This document shows positions 15,309 to 24,699 of a stretch of 64,000 nt of DNA, one piece after another. The stretch comes from Streptomyces xanthophaeus (lineage in GTDB: Bacteria > Actinomycetota > Actinomycetes > Streptomycetales > Streptomycetaceae). A model generated the notes under the pieces. The model saw only the letters and a list, made by a program, of their open reading frames with translations. It did no database searches and was not told the origin of the DNA. How positions within the stretch are numbered: the first letter of the stretch is position 1; the number at the start of each line of letters is the position of its first letter. A program made the position numbers and the translations under genes. The DNA lies in assembly GCF_030440515.1 (NCBI RefSeq), contig NZ_CP076543.1, positions 6,644,501 through 6,708,500 of the forward strand, read 5' to 3'.

Positions 15309-16064
15309 CTACCGCCCCCGACCCGCCGCGAACTGCGCGAACGTGAGGTGGCCCACCGCGTGGGACGGGGTCAGGTGGCCGCCGCGCTTGAAGCCCGCGT
15401 AGGCCTTGCCCGCCAGGGGGACGGGGACCACCCGGCGGTGGCGGCCCGTCGCGGCCAGGTAGGTGCGGGCCAGGTCCGGCAGGGTGTGGATCTCCGGGCC
15501 GCCCATGTCCGGGACCCGGCCCGACGGGGTCGGGACGGCCAGTTCCGCCAGGCGGTCCGCGACCTCGCCTACGGCGATCGGCTGCACCCGCACCCCGCCG
15601 GGCATCGGCACCGGCACGAGCGGCAGCTTCGCCGCCGTGTCCACCAGCTGCGCCACCAGGTCGTGGAACTGCGTCGTGCGCAGGATGGTCAGGCCCAGCC
15701 CGGACGCCTCCAACAGCCGCTCGACCTTCAGCTTCGTCCGGTAGTAGCCGAGCGGCACCACGTCCACCCCGACGATCGAGATGTAGACGAGGTTGGTGAC
15801 GGTCCCCGCCCGCCGGGCCGCGTCGACGAGGTGCCGGGTGGCGGTTTCGTCGTCCTTGCCCCCGGCGCGGGTGTTGCTCGCGCAGTGCACGATCACCTCC
15901 ACGCCCGCCATCGCCGCGTCCAGCCCGCTGCCGTCCCGCAGGTCGACCGGGTAGTGCGGGGCGTGCCGGCTCAGCGCGCGGACCTCGTGGCCCGCGTGCC
16001 GGAGCCGGTCCACGACCAGCACGCCGAGGGTGCCGGTGCCGCCGGTGACGAGGATGGTGCTCAT
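15309..16064 (-). CDS. NAD(P)-binding epimerase/NmrA-type SDR oxidoreductase
   Basis: A 251-residue atypical SDR with the N-terminal Rossmann motif ILVTGGTGTLGVLVVDRL, followed by VIVHCASNT and a YYRTKLKVE active-site-like segment. It has no membrane segment. It is the immediate downstream neighbour of an ECF41 sigma factor; that group is characteristically linked to COE proteins (carboxymuconolactone decarboxylase, oxidoreductase or epimerase), so this is the expected regulated target. A TGTCACA promoter-like box lies 61 nt upstream, over the 3' end of the sigma gene. The substrate is unknown. Confidence 0.85.
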   Translation of the reverse strand: MSTILVTGGTGTLGVLVVDRLRHAGHEVRALSRHAPHYPVDLRDGSGLDAAMAGVEVIVHCASNTRAGGKDDETATRHLVDAARRAGTVTNLVYISIVGVDVVPLGYYRTKLKVERLLEASGLGLTILRTTQFHDLVAQLVDTAAKLPLVPVPMPGGVRVQPIAVGEVADRLAELAVPTPSGRVPDMGGPEIHTLPDLARTYLAATGRHRRVVPVPLAGKAYAGFKRGGHLTPSHAVGHLTFAQFAAGRGR

Positions 16065-16104
16065 GGGGTCCGCCTTTCGCCGATGTGGTTCCTTCGGCAG
16101 CGGA

Positions 16105-16131
16105 GACCGGACGGCCCTCAGGAATGTGACA
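16105..16131 (-). promoter_or_regulatory. candidate ECF41 promoter of the epimerase-like gene
   Basis: On the minus strand TGTCACA (16125-16131) is followed after 16 nt by GGTC (16105-16108). The reported ECF41 consensus is TGTCACA-N16-CGTC, so the upstream element is exact and the downstream element has one mismatch. It lies upstream of the COE-type target gene. Confidence 0.5.
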
Positions 16132-17017
16132 GCTGCCGCTGGAGGAATTCCAGCTTCTCCGGGTTGAGGACCGTACTGAGCCCGCTGACCAGCCCGTTCT
16201 CGAATTCCACCAGAAGAACGGCCGTCTCGCCGAAGAGCAGCGCCGGTACCCCGTTGATCTCCGCGACGCTGACCGGCAGGTCCCCGGCGAACTTCTTGAG
16301 CACCCCGATCGCGAACCGGGCCACCTTCTCCCGCCCCAGGATCGGCCGCAGCGCCGCGTTGACCACGCCGCCGCCGTCGGAGACGAACCGGACGTCGGCC
16401 GTGAGCAGCCCTTCCAGCCGGGCCAGGTCCCCGCCGCGCGCCGCCGTCATGAAGGTCTCCACGAGGCTCTGCCACCGTTCGGGGTCCGGTGCGAAGCGCG
16501 GCTCCGGCGCGGCCGGCCGGTCCGTGGCCACCCGGCCGGCCGCCCGCCGGTAGAGCTGCCGGCAGTTGGCCTCGGTGAGGTCCAGGAGTCCGGCGATCTC
16601 CCGGTGGCTGTAGGCGAAGGCCTCGCGCAGGACGTAGACGGCCCGTTCCACCGGCGTGAGCTGCTCCAGCAGCACCAGCAGGGCCATGGATACGCTGTCC
16701 CGCTGCTCCGCGGACTCCAGCGGGCCGAGGGCGCCGTCCCCGGTGAGGACGGGCTCCGGGAGCCAGGGGCCGACGTACGCCTCGCGGCGGACCCGCGCCG
16801 AGGTGAGGGTGTTGAGGCACAGGTTCGTGACGACCTTGGCGAGCCAGGCGCCGGGGTGCTCGATCTCCTCGCGGTCCGCGGACGCCCAGCGCAGATACGC
16901 CTCCTGAACGGTGTCCTCGGCCTCCGCGGCGGACCCGAGCATGCGGTAGGCGATGCCGAACATCCGGGGACGGTTTTCCTCGAAGTCCGCGTCGGACGCG
17001 GTGATGTGTGTGATCAC
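16118..17017 (-). CDS. ECF41-type RNA polymerase sigma factor with SnoaL-like C-domain
   Basis: A 299-residue sigma-70 family protein. Sigma region 2 is at about residues 15-80 (FGIAYRMLGSAAEAEDTVQEAYLRW), region 4 at about 125-185 (LTPVERAVYVLREAFAYSHREIA). The SnoaL-like C-terminal extension carries all the ECF41 hallmarks: WLPEP in the linker, DGGG, and NPEKL near the end. In this group the extension replaces an anti-sigma factor and controls activity. The GTG at 17017 (VITHITASD) is preferred, since upstream residues are atypical, though the frame is open to 17101. Next gene is its probable COE-type target. Confidence 0.9.
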   Translation of the reverse strand: MITHITASDADFEENRPRMFGIAYRMLGSAAEAEDTVQEAYLRWASADREEIEHPGAWLAKVVTNLCLNTLTSARVRREAYVGPWLPEPVLTGDGALGPLESAEQRDSVSMALLVLLEQLTPVERAVYVLREAFAYSHREIAGLLDLTEANCRQLYRRAAGRVATDRPAAPEPRFAPDPERWQSLVETFMTAARGGDLARLEGLLTADVRFVSDGGGVVNAALRPILGREKVARFAIGVLKKFAGDLPVSVAEINGVPALLFGETAVLLVEFENGLVSGLSTVLNPEKLEFLQRQLSHS

Positions 17018-17056
17018 CGGTGCAGCGTACGAGGCCGGGTACGGGCGGAACGAGCG

Positions 17057-17088
17057 AGGACCCGGTGGCCGCCGGGCCACCGGGTCCT
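17057..17088 (-). terminator. terminator after chitinase gene
   Basis: Perfect 14-bp stem (17057-17070 with 17075-17088) closed by a GCCG tetraloop, 31 nt after the chitinase stop codon on the minus strand. Confidence 0.8.
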
Positions 17089-17118
17089 CACGTTCACCCA
17101 TCGGTCAGGGCGCAGGGG

Positions 17119-19494
17119 TCAGCAGGCGCCCTGGTCCTTCCAGACACCCCATTCACCGGTGGTGCCGGGCTCTTCGTTCTGCGTCCACCACTGGGCCTTC
17201 CAGTTGCGGCCCTTGTGGGAGACGACGTTGCCGCTGTTGTAGACGGTGCCCGCCACGTAGGCCGGGTTGGTGCAGGTCCCGCCCGGGGGCGTGGTCGGCG
17301 GGGTCGTGGGGGGAGTGGTCGGCGGAGTGGTGGGAGGGGTGGTCGGGGGAGTGGTGGGGGGCTGGGTGCCGCCGCCGGGCTGGACCGTCGTCGTACCGCG
17401 GGCCAGGTCGCCGGCGAGGGCGTAGGTGGTGCCGGAGATCTTCACGGTCCAGTTGGAGGGCGTGGACACCGGCAGGTAGTAGTTGAAGGCCAGGTCGACG
17501 GAGGCGCCGGGGGCCAGGGTCTGCCAGGCCGGGAGCTTCAGGGAGACCCGTTGGAAGTCGCCCTTCAGGCCGCCGACGTTGGTGCCGGTGTGGCCGCTGC
17601 TGATCACGGTCGTGCCGAAGCCGGACTGGTCGGAGGCGTTGTTCGGGGCCGAGGTGCCGTAGTCGAACTGGAACTCGGTGCCGCCGGGCAGCGTGGCGTT
17701 CGTGTTGTTGGTGATCTTCAGCTTCGGGGTGAGCGGGTAGTTGGAGTCGCCCAGCTTGAACTCGGTGAACTCCGTCCGGATGTCCACGGCCTGGGTGGGC
17801 AGGGCGGTGGTGCCCGCCTTCTTCGCGCCGTAGGGGGAGGCCGACCTGAACTTCTGGTACATCGTGTCGGTGAGCGTGTCGCCCATCTCGTACTGGCCCT
17901 TGGCCGCGTTGTACGCGTAGTCGCCCGCGAGCTCCCAGACCATCGTGCCACCGATGCCCTTGTCGATCACGTAGTCGGCCTTGGCGGCCACCGACTGCTC
18001 GTCCTCCGTGGAGAGGAAGACCTTCTTCTGCGCGTTCCACAGCCACGGCGCCACCAGGGTGGAGTCGTACTTGCGGACGTAGGTGCCGGTCAGCGTGGTG
18101 TTCGCCGGGAAGCCGTACTTGGTGACGTAGTCGCCTACGACGCCCTTCTCCAGGTTCTTGGCGTGCCACATCGGGTTGGAGCCCGCCGGGGACTCGGCCC
18201 CGTTGGTGTCCTTGTCGTGCCACAGGTTGTCGATGCCGACCGCGCCGTCGCCGCACTTGGTCAGGCCCGCGCCGGCCGGGCAGGTGGTCGCGGGGGCCTT
18301 GCCCCACAGGCCGTCGGTGCCGCCCTGCACGTTCTTGAAGCCGCGGGTGTAGTACGGCAGGCCTATGTTGATCCGGCCGCCCGGCATCGAGCCGCGGAAG
18401 TAGTGGTAGGCCCAGTCGGTGTTGAGGTAGCCGATGCCGCCGTACTGGGAGGTGGAGTAGACGCCGGCGGCGGCGAGTTCGCCGTCCTTGCCGTCGTCGA
18501 AGAGCGAGGCGTTGGGGCCGACGTACTCGTTCCAGGCGCCGTGCAGGTCGTAGGACATGATGTTGACGTAGTCCAGGTACTTCTGGACCTGGAACGTCTC
18601 CATGCCCCGCAGCAGGTAGCCGGAGGAGGGGGCGGCGACGGAGAGCAGGTAGTGCTTGCCGTCGGCGGCGCCGGCGCGGTCGAGCTTCTCGCGCAGGGAC
18701 TTCATGAGGGCCGCGTAGCCCTGGACGAGACCGGCACGGCGGGCGTTGGCCAGCTGCCAGTCCAGCGGGTTGCCGGCGTCCTTCATGGTGGTCGGGTACT
18801 CGTAGTCGATGTCGACGCCGTTGAATCCGTACTTGCGGATGAACTCGACCGAGGAGTCGGCGAAGGTGTCGATGCCGGCCTGGTTGACCGAGCCGTCGGC
18901 GTTCGTGGCCATCGAGTAGAAGCCGCCGGAGGCGACCCGGTTGCCGTCGTCACCGAAGTAGCCGCCGGTCTCCGCCCAGCCGCCGACCGAGATCAGCGTC
19001 TTGACGTTCGGGTACTGCTTCTTGAACTTCGTCAGCTGGTTGAAGTGGCCCTTGTAGGGGAGGGCCGGGTCCATCTCGGCGCCGGCGACGCCGGGCCAGG
19101 TCATCCCGGTGGCGGCGTTGTTCACGCCGTCCGATCCGACGGAGATCTTGTTGTCGGCGCCGACGTGGGCGAAGGCGTAGTTCAGGTGGGTGACCTTGGA
19201 CCACGGGATGTTGTTGGCGAGGTAGGCGGGTGCGCCGTCCTTGCCGGTGCGCCAGCCGGTGAAATATCCGATGACGCGGCGCTGGTGGTCGGCGCCCATC
19301 TTCTCCCGGCCTTCGGTGTCGTAGACCGAGCAGTAGGGGACGTCGACGCCGGCGGTCTTGTACAGCCCGTCGGGGCGACAGCCCTCGTTGTCGGCCGCGT
19401 GCGAGACGCCCGCCGAGAGCCCGCCCACCAGGAGTCCGGCGATCGCTGCGCCGGATGCCAGGAGCATCGCTCTCGTACGTGTGGGGGACGGCAT
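17119..19494 (-). CDS. secreted GH18 chitinase with C-terminal chitin-binding module
   Basis: A 791-residue secreted enzyme. It has a Tat- or Sec-like signal (RTRAM, hydrophobic stretch, cleavage near SHAA at 33), then a GH18 barrel with [12 protein letters not shown] and catalytic GVDIDYEYP (Asp228, Asp230, Glu232). After the barrel comes a beta-sandwich domain (about 560-690), a PTTPP-repeat linker and a CBM5/12 domain with [21 protein letters not shown] at the end. It hydrolyses chitin outside the cell. AGGAGG lies 5 nt before the ATG. The promoter carries the 12-bp repeats typical of Streptomyces chitinase genes, which are also DasR-like sites. Confidence 0.93.
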   Translation of the reverse strand: MPSPTRTRAMLLASGAAIAGLLVGGLSAGVSHAADNEGCRPDGLYKTAGVDVPYCSVYDTEGREKMGADHQRRVIGYFTGWRTGKDGAPAYLANNIPWSKVTHLNYAFAHVGADNKISVGSDGVNNAATGMTWPGVAGAEMDPALPYKGHFNQLTKFKKQYPNVKTLISVGGWAETGGYFGDDGNRVASGGFYSMATNADGSVNQAGIDTFADSSVEFIRKYGFNGVDIDYEYPTTMKDAGNPLDWQLANARRAGLVQGYAALMKSLREKLDRAGAADGKHYLLSVAAPSSGYLLRGMETFQVQKYLDYVNIMSYDLHGAWNEYVGPNASLFDDGKDGELAAAGVYSTSQYGGIGYLNTDWAYHYFRGSMPGGRINIGLPYYTRGFKNVQGGTDGLWGKAPATTCPAGAGLTKCGDGAVGIDNLWHDKDTNGAESPAGSNPMWHAKNLEKGVVGDYVTKYGFPANTTLTGTYVRKYDSTLVAPWLWNAQKKVFLSTEDEQSVAAKADYVIDKGIGGTMVWELAGDYAYNAAKGQYEMGDTLTDTMYQKFRSASPYGAKKAGTTALPTQAVDIRTEFTEFKLGDSNYPLTPKLKITNNTNATLPGGTEFQFDYGTSAPNNASDQSGFGTTVISSGHTGTNVGGLKGDFQRVSLKLPAWQTLAPGASVDLAFNYYLPVSTPSNWTVKISGTTYALAGDLARGTTTVQPGGGTQPPTTPPTTPPTTPPTTPPTTPPTTPPGGTCTNPAYVAGTVYNSGNVVSHKGRNWKAQWWTQNEEPGTTGEWGVWKDQGAC

Positions 19495-19622
19495 TGTGCC
19501 TCCTGGGGAGGGGAGGATGCAGGACACAACTGGACACAACATGAAGCAACAGGTGTGGCGCAGAAGAGTGTTGGCCCGTGACGTGCGCACATCTGACGGG
19601 CCGTTCCCGGAAGATGAAGGGA

Positions 19623-19664
19623 ACGTTAAGAGGACTAGACCACCCCGTCAATAGGTCTGGACCA
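19623..19664 (-). promoter_or_regulatory. chitinase promoter with two 12-bp direct repeats (DasR-like)
   Basis: On the minus strand TTGACG (19646-19651) and TAACGT (19623-19628) are separated by 17 nt. The repeats TGGTCCAGACCT (19653-19664) and TGGTCTAGTCCT (19631-19642) flank the -35 box, 22 nt apart. This is the repeat pair known from Streptomyces chitinase promoters and it resembles the DasR site. A third partial copy, TGGTCTGGC, is at 19713-19721. Confidence 0.75.
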
Positions 19665-19782
19665 ACCCCGCCCGACTTGACAAAGTCCGCATCGGCGGTC
19701 ACCTCTTTGTGAGCCAGACCACACCACATCACCCGCATGGCGCCCGATCACCCGTGGCAGACTGGCTGGAGTACCAGTAGCA

Positions 19783-19909
19783 GCGCACTCCGGGGTCGGT
19801 GTAATTCCGAACCGGCGGTTATAGTCCGCGACCCGTCCGCAGCCAGCGGCCGGTTGACCAGGTGAGATTCCTGGACCGACGGTTAAAGTCCGGATGGGAG
19901 GCAGTGCGC
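19783..19909 (+). ncRNA. FMN riboswitch (RFN element)
   Basis: The closing helix GCGCACT/AGTGCGC (19783-19789 with 19903-19909) encloses the conserved RFN core: GGGGTCGGTGTAATTCC, ACCGGCGGTTATAGTCC, a variable arm, then GGTGAGATTCCTGGACC and GGTTAAAGTCCGGATGGGAG. It lies 170 nt upstream of ribD and is expected to shut off the rib operon when FMN binds. Confidence 0.97.
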
Positions 19910-20078
19910 GGCGGGCCAGTCACCGGTACGCCGCCGTCGGCGGTTCGTCGGCATATCCCTGCGGATGTGCCTGGTCGAACCGTTTTCCCGGCCTCGGCGT
20001 CCCCTGTGCGCTGTACCGCTTCATCTGTCGTATCCCGACAGGCCCCGGAGTCCGTGCCCGATGAGGCAGGAGGACCCG

Positions 20079-21206
20079 GTGGCGACACACGCCGCGCACG
20101 CAGCACCCGACGCGGACACCCGTGCCATGCGCCGAGCGATCGAGCTCGCGGCCCGTGGACTCGGCTCCACCAGCCCCAACCCGGTCGTCGGCTGCGTCAT
20201 CACCGACGCCGCGGGCGAGATCGTCGGCGAGGGCTGGCACGTGCGGGCCGGCGGCCCGCACGCCGAGGTCCACGCCCTGCGCGCGGCAGGCGAGGCCGCC
20301 CGTGGTGGCACCGCCTACGTCACCCTCGAACCCTGCAACCACACAGGCCGTACGGGGCCCTGCGCCCAGGCCCTCGCAGACGCCGGGATCGCCCGCGTGG
20401 TCTACGCCGTCTCCGACCCGAACCCGCAGGCCAGCGGTGGTGCCACCACCCTGCGCGCGGCCGGGATCGACACCACGGCCGGGCTCCTCGCGGACGAGGC
20501 CGAGGCGGGCAACGCCGCCTGGCTGACCTCCGTACGCCTGGGCCGGCCGCACGTCACCTGGAAGTACGCCGCCACCCTCGACGGCCGCAGCGCCGCCGCC
20601 GACGGCAGCAGCCGCTGGATCAGCTCCGCCGAGTCCCGGGCCGACGTCCACCGGCTGCGCGCCGAGAGCGACGCCGTCCTCGTCGGCGGCGGCACCCTGC
20701 GCGCCGACGATCCGCACCTCGCCGTCCGCGGCGTGGAGGACGCCACGCAGCCCCTGCGGATCGCCCTCGACACCCGCGCCGCGCTCCGGCCGACCGCCCG
20801 CATCCTCGACGACGCCGCGCCCACCCTGCTCGTCGTCGGCGAGGACGCCGACACCCGGCACCTGCCCGGCGTCGAACTGCTCCGGCTGCCCCTGCACGAC
20901 GGCCGCATCGGCATCCACGACCTCCTCACCCACCTGTTCCGGCGCGGCGTGCGCTCCGTCCTGCTGGAAGGCGGGCCCACGCTGGCCGGCGCCTTCCTCG
21001 AAGGCGGCGCCGTCGACCGCGTCGTCGGCTACATCGCCCCGGCCCTGCTCGGCGCCGGCCCCGCGGCCCTCGCCGACGCCGGGATCAAGAACATCTCCGC
21101 TGCGCAGCGCCTCGACATCACCGAGGCCGTCCGCGTCGGCCCCGATCTCCGCATCACCGCAGTTCCCGTCACCGCCACCGCCACCACCGCCACCAAGGAG
21201 CACTGA
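20079..21206 (+). CDS. ribD: bifunctional riboflavin deaminase/reductase RibD
   Basis: A 375-residue enzyme. The N-terminal deaminase domain has the zinc ligands HAE (GGPHAEVHAL) and PC...C (EPCNHTGRTGPC). The C-terminal reductase domain starts near residue 150 with VTWKYAATLDGRSAA and includes VLVGGGTLRADDP and LLEGGPTLAGAFL. It converts the pyrimidine product of GTP cyclohydrolase II in two steps, using NADPH. The GTG at 20079 is preferred because GGAGG lies just upstream; an in-frame ATG at 20061 is possible. First gene of the rib operon behind the FMN riboswitch; it abuts ribE. Confidence 0.93.
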   Translation: MATHAAHAAPDADTRAMRRAIELAARGLGSTSPNPVVGCVITDAAGEIVGEGWHVRAGGPHAEVHALRAAGEAARGGTAYVTLEPCNHTGRTGPCAQALADAGIARVVYAVSDPNPQASGGATTLRAAGIDTTAGLLADEAEAGNAAWLTSVRLGRPHVTWKYAATLDGRSAAADGSSRWISSAESRADVHRLRAESDAVLVGGGTLRADDPHLAVRGVEDATQPLRIALDTRAALRPTARILDDAAPTLLVVGEDADTRHLPGVELLRLPLHDGRIGIHDLLTHLFRRGVRSVLLEGGPTLAGAFLEGGAVDRVVGYIAPALLGAGPAALADAGIKNISAAQRLDITEAVRVGPDLRITAVPVTATATTATKEH

Positions 21207-21830
21207 GTGTTCACCGGAATCGTCGAAGAACTGGGCGAGGTCACCGCTGTCGAGCAGCTCGAGGAAGCCTCCCGCTTCCGGCTGCGCGGCCCCCTCGTCA
21301 CCGAAGGCGCCAAGCACGGTGACTCCATCGCGGTCAACGGCGTATGCCTCACCGTCGTGGAGACCGCGGACGGCGAGTTCACCGCCGACGTCATGCAGGA
21401 GACCCTGAACCGCTCCAGCCTCGGCGCCCTGACCAAGGGCTCCCGGGTCAACCTGGAGCGCCCGATGGCCCTCGGCGGACGGCTCGGCGGCCACCTGGTC
21501 CAGGGGCACGTGGACGGCACCGGCGAGATCATCTCCCGGACCCCCTCCGAGCACTGGGAGATCGTCAAGGTCGCCCTTCCCGCGAACCTCTCCCGCTACG
21601 TCGTCGAGAAGGGCTCCATCACGGTCGACGGCGTCAGCCTCACCGTGGTCGAGGCCGCCGCCGACTGGTTCACCATCAGCCTCATCCCCACCACGCTCGC
21701 GCTGACCACGCTCGGCATCAAGCAGAGCGGCGACCCGGTCAACCTGGAGGTCGACGTCCTCGCGAAGTACGTCGAGCGCCTGCTGGCCGCCGGCGTGAAC
21801 CCGCTCCACGCGACGGGAGACGACCGGTGA
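21207..21830 (+). CDS. ribE: riboflavin synthase, alpha subunit
   Basis: A 207-residue protein made of two tandem lumazine-binding domains. It starts with the invariant [10 protein letters not shown] and contains NGVCLTV in the first half and the corresponding [10 protein letters not shown] in the second, plus [16 protein letters not shown]. It dismutates two 6,7-dimethyl-8-ribityllumazine molecules into riboflavin. The GTG directly follows the ribD stop codon, and its own stop overlaps the ribM start (GTGA), so translation is coupled. The symbol ribC is used in some species. Confidence 0.95.
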   Translation: MFTGIVEELGEVTAVEQLEEASRFRLRGPLVTEGAKHGDSIAVNGVCLTVVETADGEFTADVMQETLNRSSLGALTKGSRVNLERPMALGGRLGGHLVQGHVDGTGEIISRTPSEHWEIVKVALPANLSRYVVEKGSITVDGVSLTVVEAAADWFTISLIPTTLALTTLGIKQSGDPVNLEVDVLAKYVERLLAAGVNPLHATGDDR

Positions 21831-22480
21831 GCGCCCTGACCTGGCTCAACGCGGAGGCCTTCACCGTCTTCGGCCAGAAGGTCATCTGGTCCGACATGAT
21901 CGGCAACCTGATGGGCCTCGCCGCGCTCGCGCTCGGCTGGCGCCGCTCCATATGGACCTGGCCCGCCCAGCTCCTCTCCGGCCTGATCCTCATCGCCGCC
22001 TACGCCTCCGCCCACCTCGCCGGCGGCGTCGGCAAGCAGCTCCTCGTCATCGGCGTGGCCGTGTGGGGCTGGCGCGCCTGGCAGCTCGGGCGCCAGAAGG
22101 CCCAGGACGGCTCCATCGCCGTGCGCACCGCCACCTGGAAGGAGCGCGGACTGCTCCTGGCCGGCGCGGCACTGGGCACCCTCGCCGTCGGCGGCCTCTT
22201 CACGCTCTTCCCGAACCTGTCGTGGAGCCCGTGGGCCGACGCGTACATCTTCGTCGGCACCATCGTCGCGATGGTCGCCCAGGCCCGCGGCCTCGTCGAG
22301 TTCTGGTTCGCCTGGCTCCTCGTCGACCTGGTCGGCGTCCCCCTCGCCTTCAACAACGGACTGGCCTTCTCCGGCCTCGTCTACGTCGTGTACTTCGCCC
22401 TCGTGCTGTGGGGCGCCTACGACTGGTACCAGCGTTCTCGCACCAACCCCGCCCAGGCCCTGGAAGGAGCAACGGCATGA
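21827..22480 (+). CDS. ribM: riboflavin transporter RibM (PnuC/PnuX family)
   Basis: A 217-residue membrane protein with about 6-7 hydrophobic segments and the PnuC-fold pattern [28 protein letters not shown] and [16 protein letters not shown]. RibM (PnuX) is the actinobacterial riboflavin facilitator encoded within the rib operon. It overlaps ribE by 4 nt and ribBA by 4 nt, so it is translated in the same coupled series and lies under the FMN riboswitch. Confidence 0.88.
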   Translation: MSALTWLNAEAFTVFGQKVIWSDMIGNLMGLAALALGWRRSIWTWPAQLLSGLILIAAYASAHLAGGVGKQLLVIGVAVWGWRAWQLGRQKAQDGSIAVRTATWKERGLLLAGAALGTLAVGGLFTLFPNLSWSPWADAYIFVGTIVAMVAQARGLVEFWFAWLLVDLVGVPLAFNNGLAFSGLVYVVYFALVLWGAYDWYQRSRTNPAQALEGATA

Positions 22481-23766
22481 CCACCCTCAAGCCCGTGCCC
22501 GACATCCCCGAAGAGACCTTCCGCCTCGACCCCGTCGAGCAGGCCATCCGCGACATCGCGGCGGGCCGCCCCGTCGTCGTCGTCGACGACGAGGACCGCG
22601 AGAACGAGGGCGACCTCGTCATCGCCGCCGAGAAGGCCACCCCCGAGATCGTCGCCTTCATGATGAGCGAGTGCCGCGGCCTGATCTGCGCCCCCATGGA
22701 GGGCCCCGAGCTGGACCGGCTCGAACTCCCGCAGATGGTCCAGCACAACACCGAGTCGATGAAGACCGCCTTCACCGTCTCCGTCGACGCGAGCGCCGCC
22801 CACGGCGTCTCCACCGGCATCTCGGCCGCTGACCGGGCCACCACCCTGCGCCTGCTCGCCGACGGGGTCTCCGAGCCCGGTGACTTCGTCCGCCCCGGCC
22901 ACATCTTCCCGCTGCGCGCCAAGCCCGGCGGCGTCCTGGTCCGCAACGGCCACACCGAGGCCGCCGTGGACCTCGCCCGCCTCGCGGGCCTGCGCCCGGC
23001 CGGCGCCATCGTGGAGATCGCCGGCGAGGACGGCGTCATGCTGCGCCTGCCCGAGCTGATCCCCTTCGCCCGCAAGCACGGCCTGACGATCATCTCCATC
23101 GAGGACCTGATCGCCTACCGCCGCTCCGCCGAGCCCACCGTGCGCCGCGAGGCCGAGGTCAGCCTGCCGACCGCCTTCGGCGAGTTCACCGCGTACGGCT
23201 ACCGCTCCACCGTCGACGGGGTCGAGCACGTCGCCCTCGTCCACGGCGAGATCGGCGACGGCACCGACATGCTGGTCCGCATGCACTCCGAGTGCCTGAC
23301 CGGCGACATCTTCGCCTCCCAGCGCTGCGACTGCGGTCCCCAGCTGCACGCCTCCATGGAACGCATCAAGACCGAGGGCCGCGGCATCGTCGTCTACCTG
23401 CGCGGCCACGAGGGCCGCGGCATCGGACTCCTGTCCAAGCTGCGCGCGTACGAGCTCCAGGAGCGCGGCCGCGACACCCTCGACGCCAACCTGGAGCTCG
23501 GCCTGCCCGCCGACGCCCGCGACTACGGCGCCGGCGCCCAGATCCTCGCCGACCTCGGCGTGCACGACGTCCGGCTGATGACCAACAACCCCGAGAAGTC
23601 CGAAGCCCTCGTCCGGCACGGCATCACGGTCACCAGCCGGGAGTCGATGCCGGTGGAGGCCGGCGAGCACAATCTGCGGTACCTGCGCACCAAGCGGGAC
23701 CGGATGGGCCACGACCTGCCCTGGCTGGACGGGCCCGTGACCACCTCCGCCTGCGGCAACCAGTAG
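22477..23766 (+). CDS. ribBA: bifunctional DHBP synthase/GTP cyclohydrolase II
   Basis: A 429-residue fusion. The N-terminal RibB domain (about 1-215) has [15 protein letters not shown], the acidic loop that binds ribulose 5-phosphate and magnesium, and [13 protein letters not shown]. The C-terminal RibA domain has the zinc-binding [16 protein letters not shown] and [10 protein letters not shown] with the catalytic Arg/Tyr region. It supplies both branches of riboflavin synthesis. The ATG overlaps the ribM stop (ATGA). Confidence 0.96.
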   Translation: MTTLKPVPDIPEETFRLDPVEQAIRDIAAGRPVVVVDDEDRENEGDLVIAAEKATPEIVAFMMSECRGLICAPMEGPELDRLELPQMVQHNTESMKTAFTVSVDASAAHGVSTGISAADRATTLRLLADGVSEPGDFVRPGHIFPLRAKPGGVLVRNGHTEAAVDLARLAGLRPAGAIVEIAGEDGVMLRLPELIPFARKHGLTIISIEDLIAYRRSAEPTVRREAEVSLPTAFGEFTAYGYRSTVDGVEHVALVHGEIGDGTDMLVRMHSECLTGDIFASQRCDCGPQLHASMERIKTEGRGIVVYLRGHEGRGIGLLSKLRAYELQERGRDTLDANLELGLPADARDYGAGAQILADLGVHDVRLMTNNPEKSEALVRHGITVTSRESMPVEAGEHNLRYLRTKRDRMGHDLPWLDGPVTTSACGNQ

Positions 23767-23841
23767 GCACGCACCACCACCCGTACACACGTCCACACCC
23801 ACCCCACCCCACCCCACCACGAACCACCGAGGAGCAGAGCT

Positions 23842-24327
23842 GTGAGCGGCAAGGGCGCACCCGAACTGAGCGTGAAGAACTGCGGAGACCTCCGAGTCGC
23901 CGTGATCGCGGCCCAGTGGCACGAGAAGGTCATGGACGGACTGGTCGACGGAGCCCTGCGGGCCCTGCACGAGCTGGGCATCGACGAGCCCACCCTGCTC
24001 CGGGTCCCCGGCAGCTTCGAGCTCCCGGTCGTGGCGAAGGTACTGGCCGGTCGCGGTTACGATGCCATCGTCGCCCTCGGAGTGGTCATCCGCGGCGGCA
24101 CCCCGCACTTCGACTACGTCTGCCAGGGCGTCACCCAGGGCCTGGTACAGGTGTCGATCGACACCGGAGTCCCCGTCGGCTTCGGAGTACTGACCTGCGA
24201 CAACGACGAGCAGGCGCTGGACCGCGCCGGGCTCGAGGGGTCGAACGAGGACAAGGGGCACGAAGCGGTCACCGCCGCCGTCTCCACCGCCATGACCCTG
24301 CGCACCGTCAGCGAACCCTGGCGCTGA
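23842..24327 (+). CDS. ribH: 6,7-dimethyl-8-ribityllumazine synthase
   Basis: A 161-residue protein with [31 protein letters not shown] and [14 protein letters not shown], the substrate-binding loops of lumazine synthase; the His in the last motif is the proton-transfer residue. It forms icosahedral or pentameric cages in other bacteria. GTG start with GAGGAG 9 nt upstream. The 75-nt gap after ribBA holds a CCCCA-type tandem run but no terminator. Confidence 0.95.
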   Translation: MSGKGAPELSVKNCGDLRVAVIAAQWHEKVMDGLVDGALRALHELGIDEPTLLRVPGSFELPVVAKVLAGRGYDAIVALGVVIRGGTPHFDYVCQGVTQGLVQVSIDTGVPVGFGVLTCDNDEQALDRAGLEGSNEDKGHEAVTAAVSTAMTLRTVSEPWR

Positions 24328-24362
24328 GTGGCGACGGGGAACCCCGTATTCTGAGGACCATC

Positions 24363-24644
24363 ATGGCTGACAAGACCCCCAAGACCTTCGAGGAGCTCTT
24401 CACCGAGCTCCAGCGCAAGGCCGCCGAAGGCGACCCCAGCACCTCCCGCACCGCCGAGCTCGTCCACAAGGGCGTCCATGCCATCGGCAAGAAGGTCGTC
24501 GAGGAGGCCGCCGAGGTCTGGATGGCCGCCGAGTACGAGGGCAAGGAAGCCGCCGCCGAGGAGATCTCCCAGCTGCTCTACCACGTCCAGGTGATGATGG
24601 TGGCGCGCGGGATCTCCCTCGACGACGTCTACGCCCACCTCTGA
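24363..24644 (+). CDS. hisE: phosphoribosyl-ATP pyrophosphatase
   Basis: A 93-residue all-alpha pyrophosphatase of the MazG type, with [18 protein letters not shown] and [18 protein letters not shown] carrying the metal-binding EExxE and D/E pairs. It catalyses the second step of histidine synthesis. GAGGA lies before the ATG. It follows ribH by only 35 nt and hisG by 55 nt downstream, so a rib-his read-through unit is likely, as recalled in other Streptomyces. Confidence 0.93.
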   Translation: MADKTPKTFEELFTELQRKAAEGDPSTSRTAELVHKGVHAIGKKVVEEAAEVWMAAEYEGKEAAAEEISQLLYHVQVMMVARGISLDDVYAHL

Positions 24645-24699
24645 GTCCGGCACGCACACCCGCCCGTAATCCCGTAATCCACGCACCAAAGGAAGCCCC

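Noticed and set aside
17280..17360. Tandem repeats as a possible CRISPR or minisatellite
   Set aside because: They encode the PTTPP linker of the chitinase in frame.
19920..21809. 629-codon antisense frame over ribD/ribE
   Set aside because: Shadow of the rib operon; no recognisable domain.
23790..23822. CCCCA-type tandem run between ribBA and ribH as a regulatory element
   Set aside because: Short and simple; no stem or conserved motif. The RFN element explains control of the operon.
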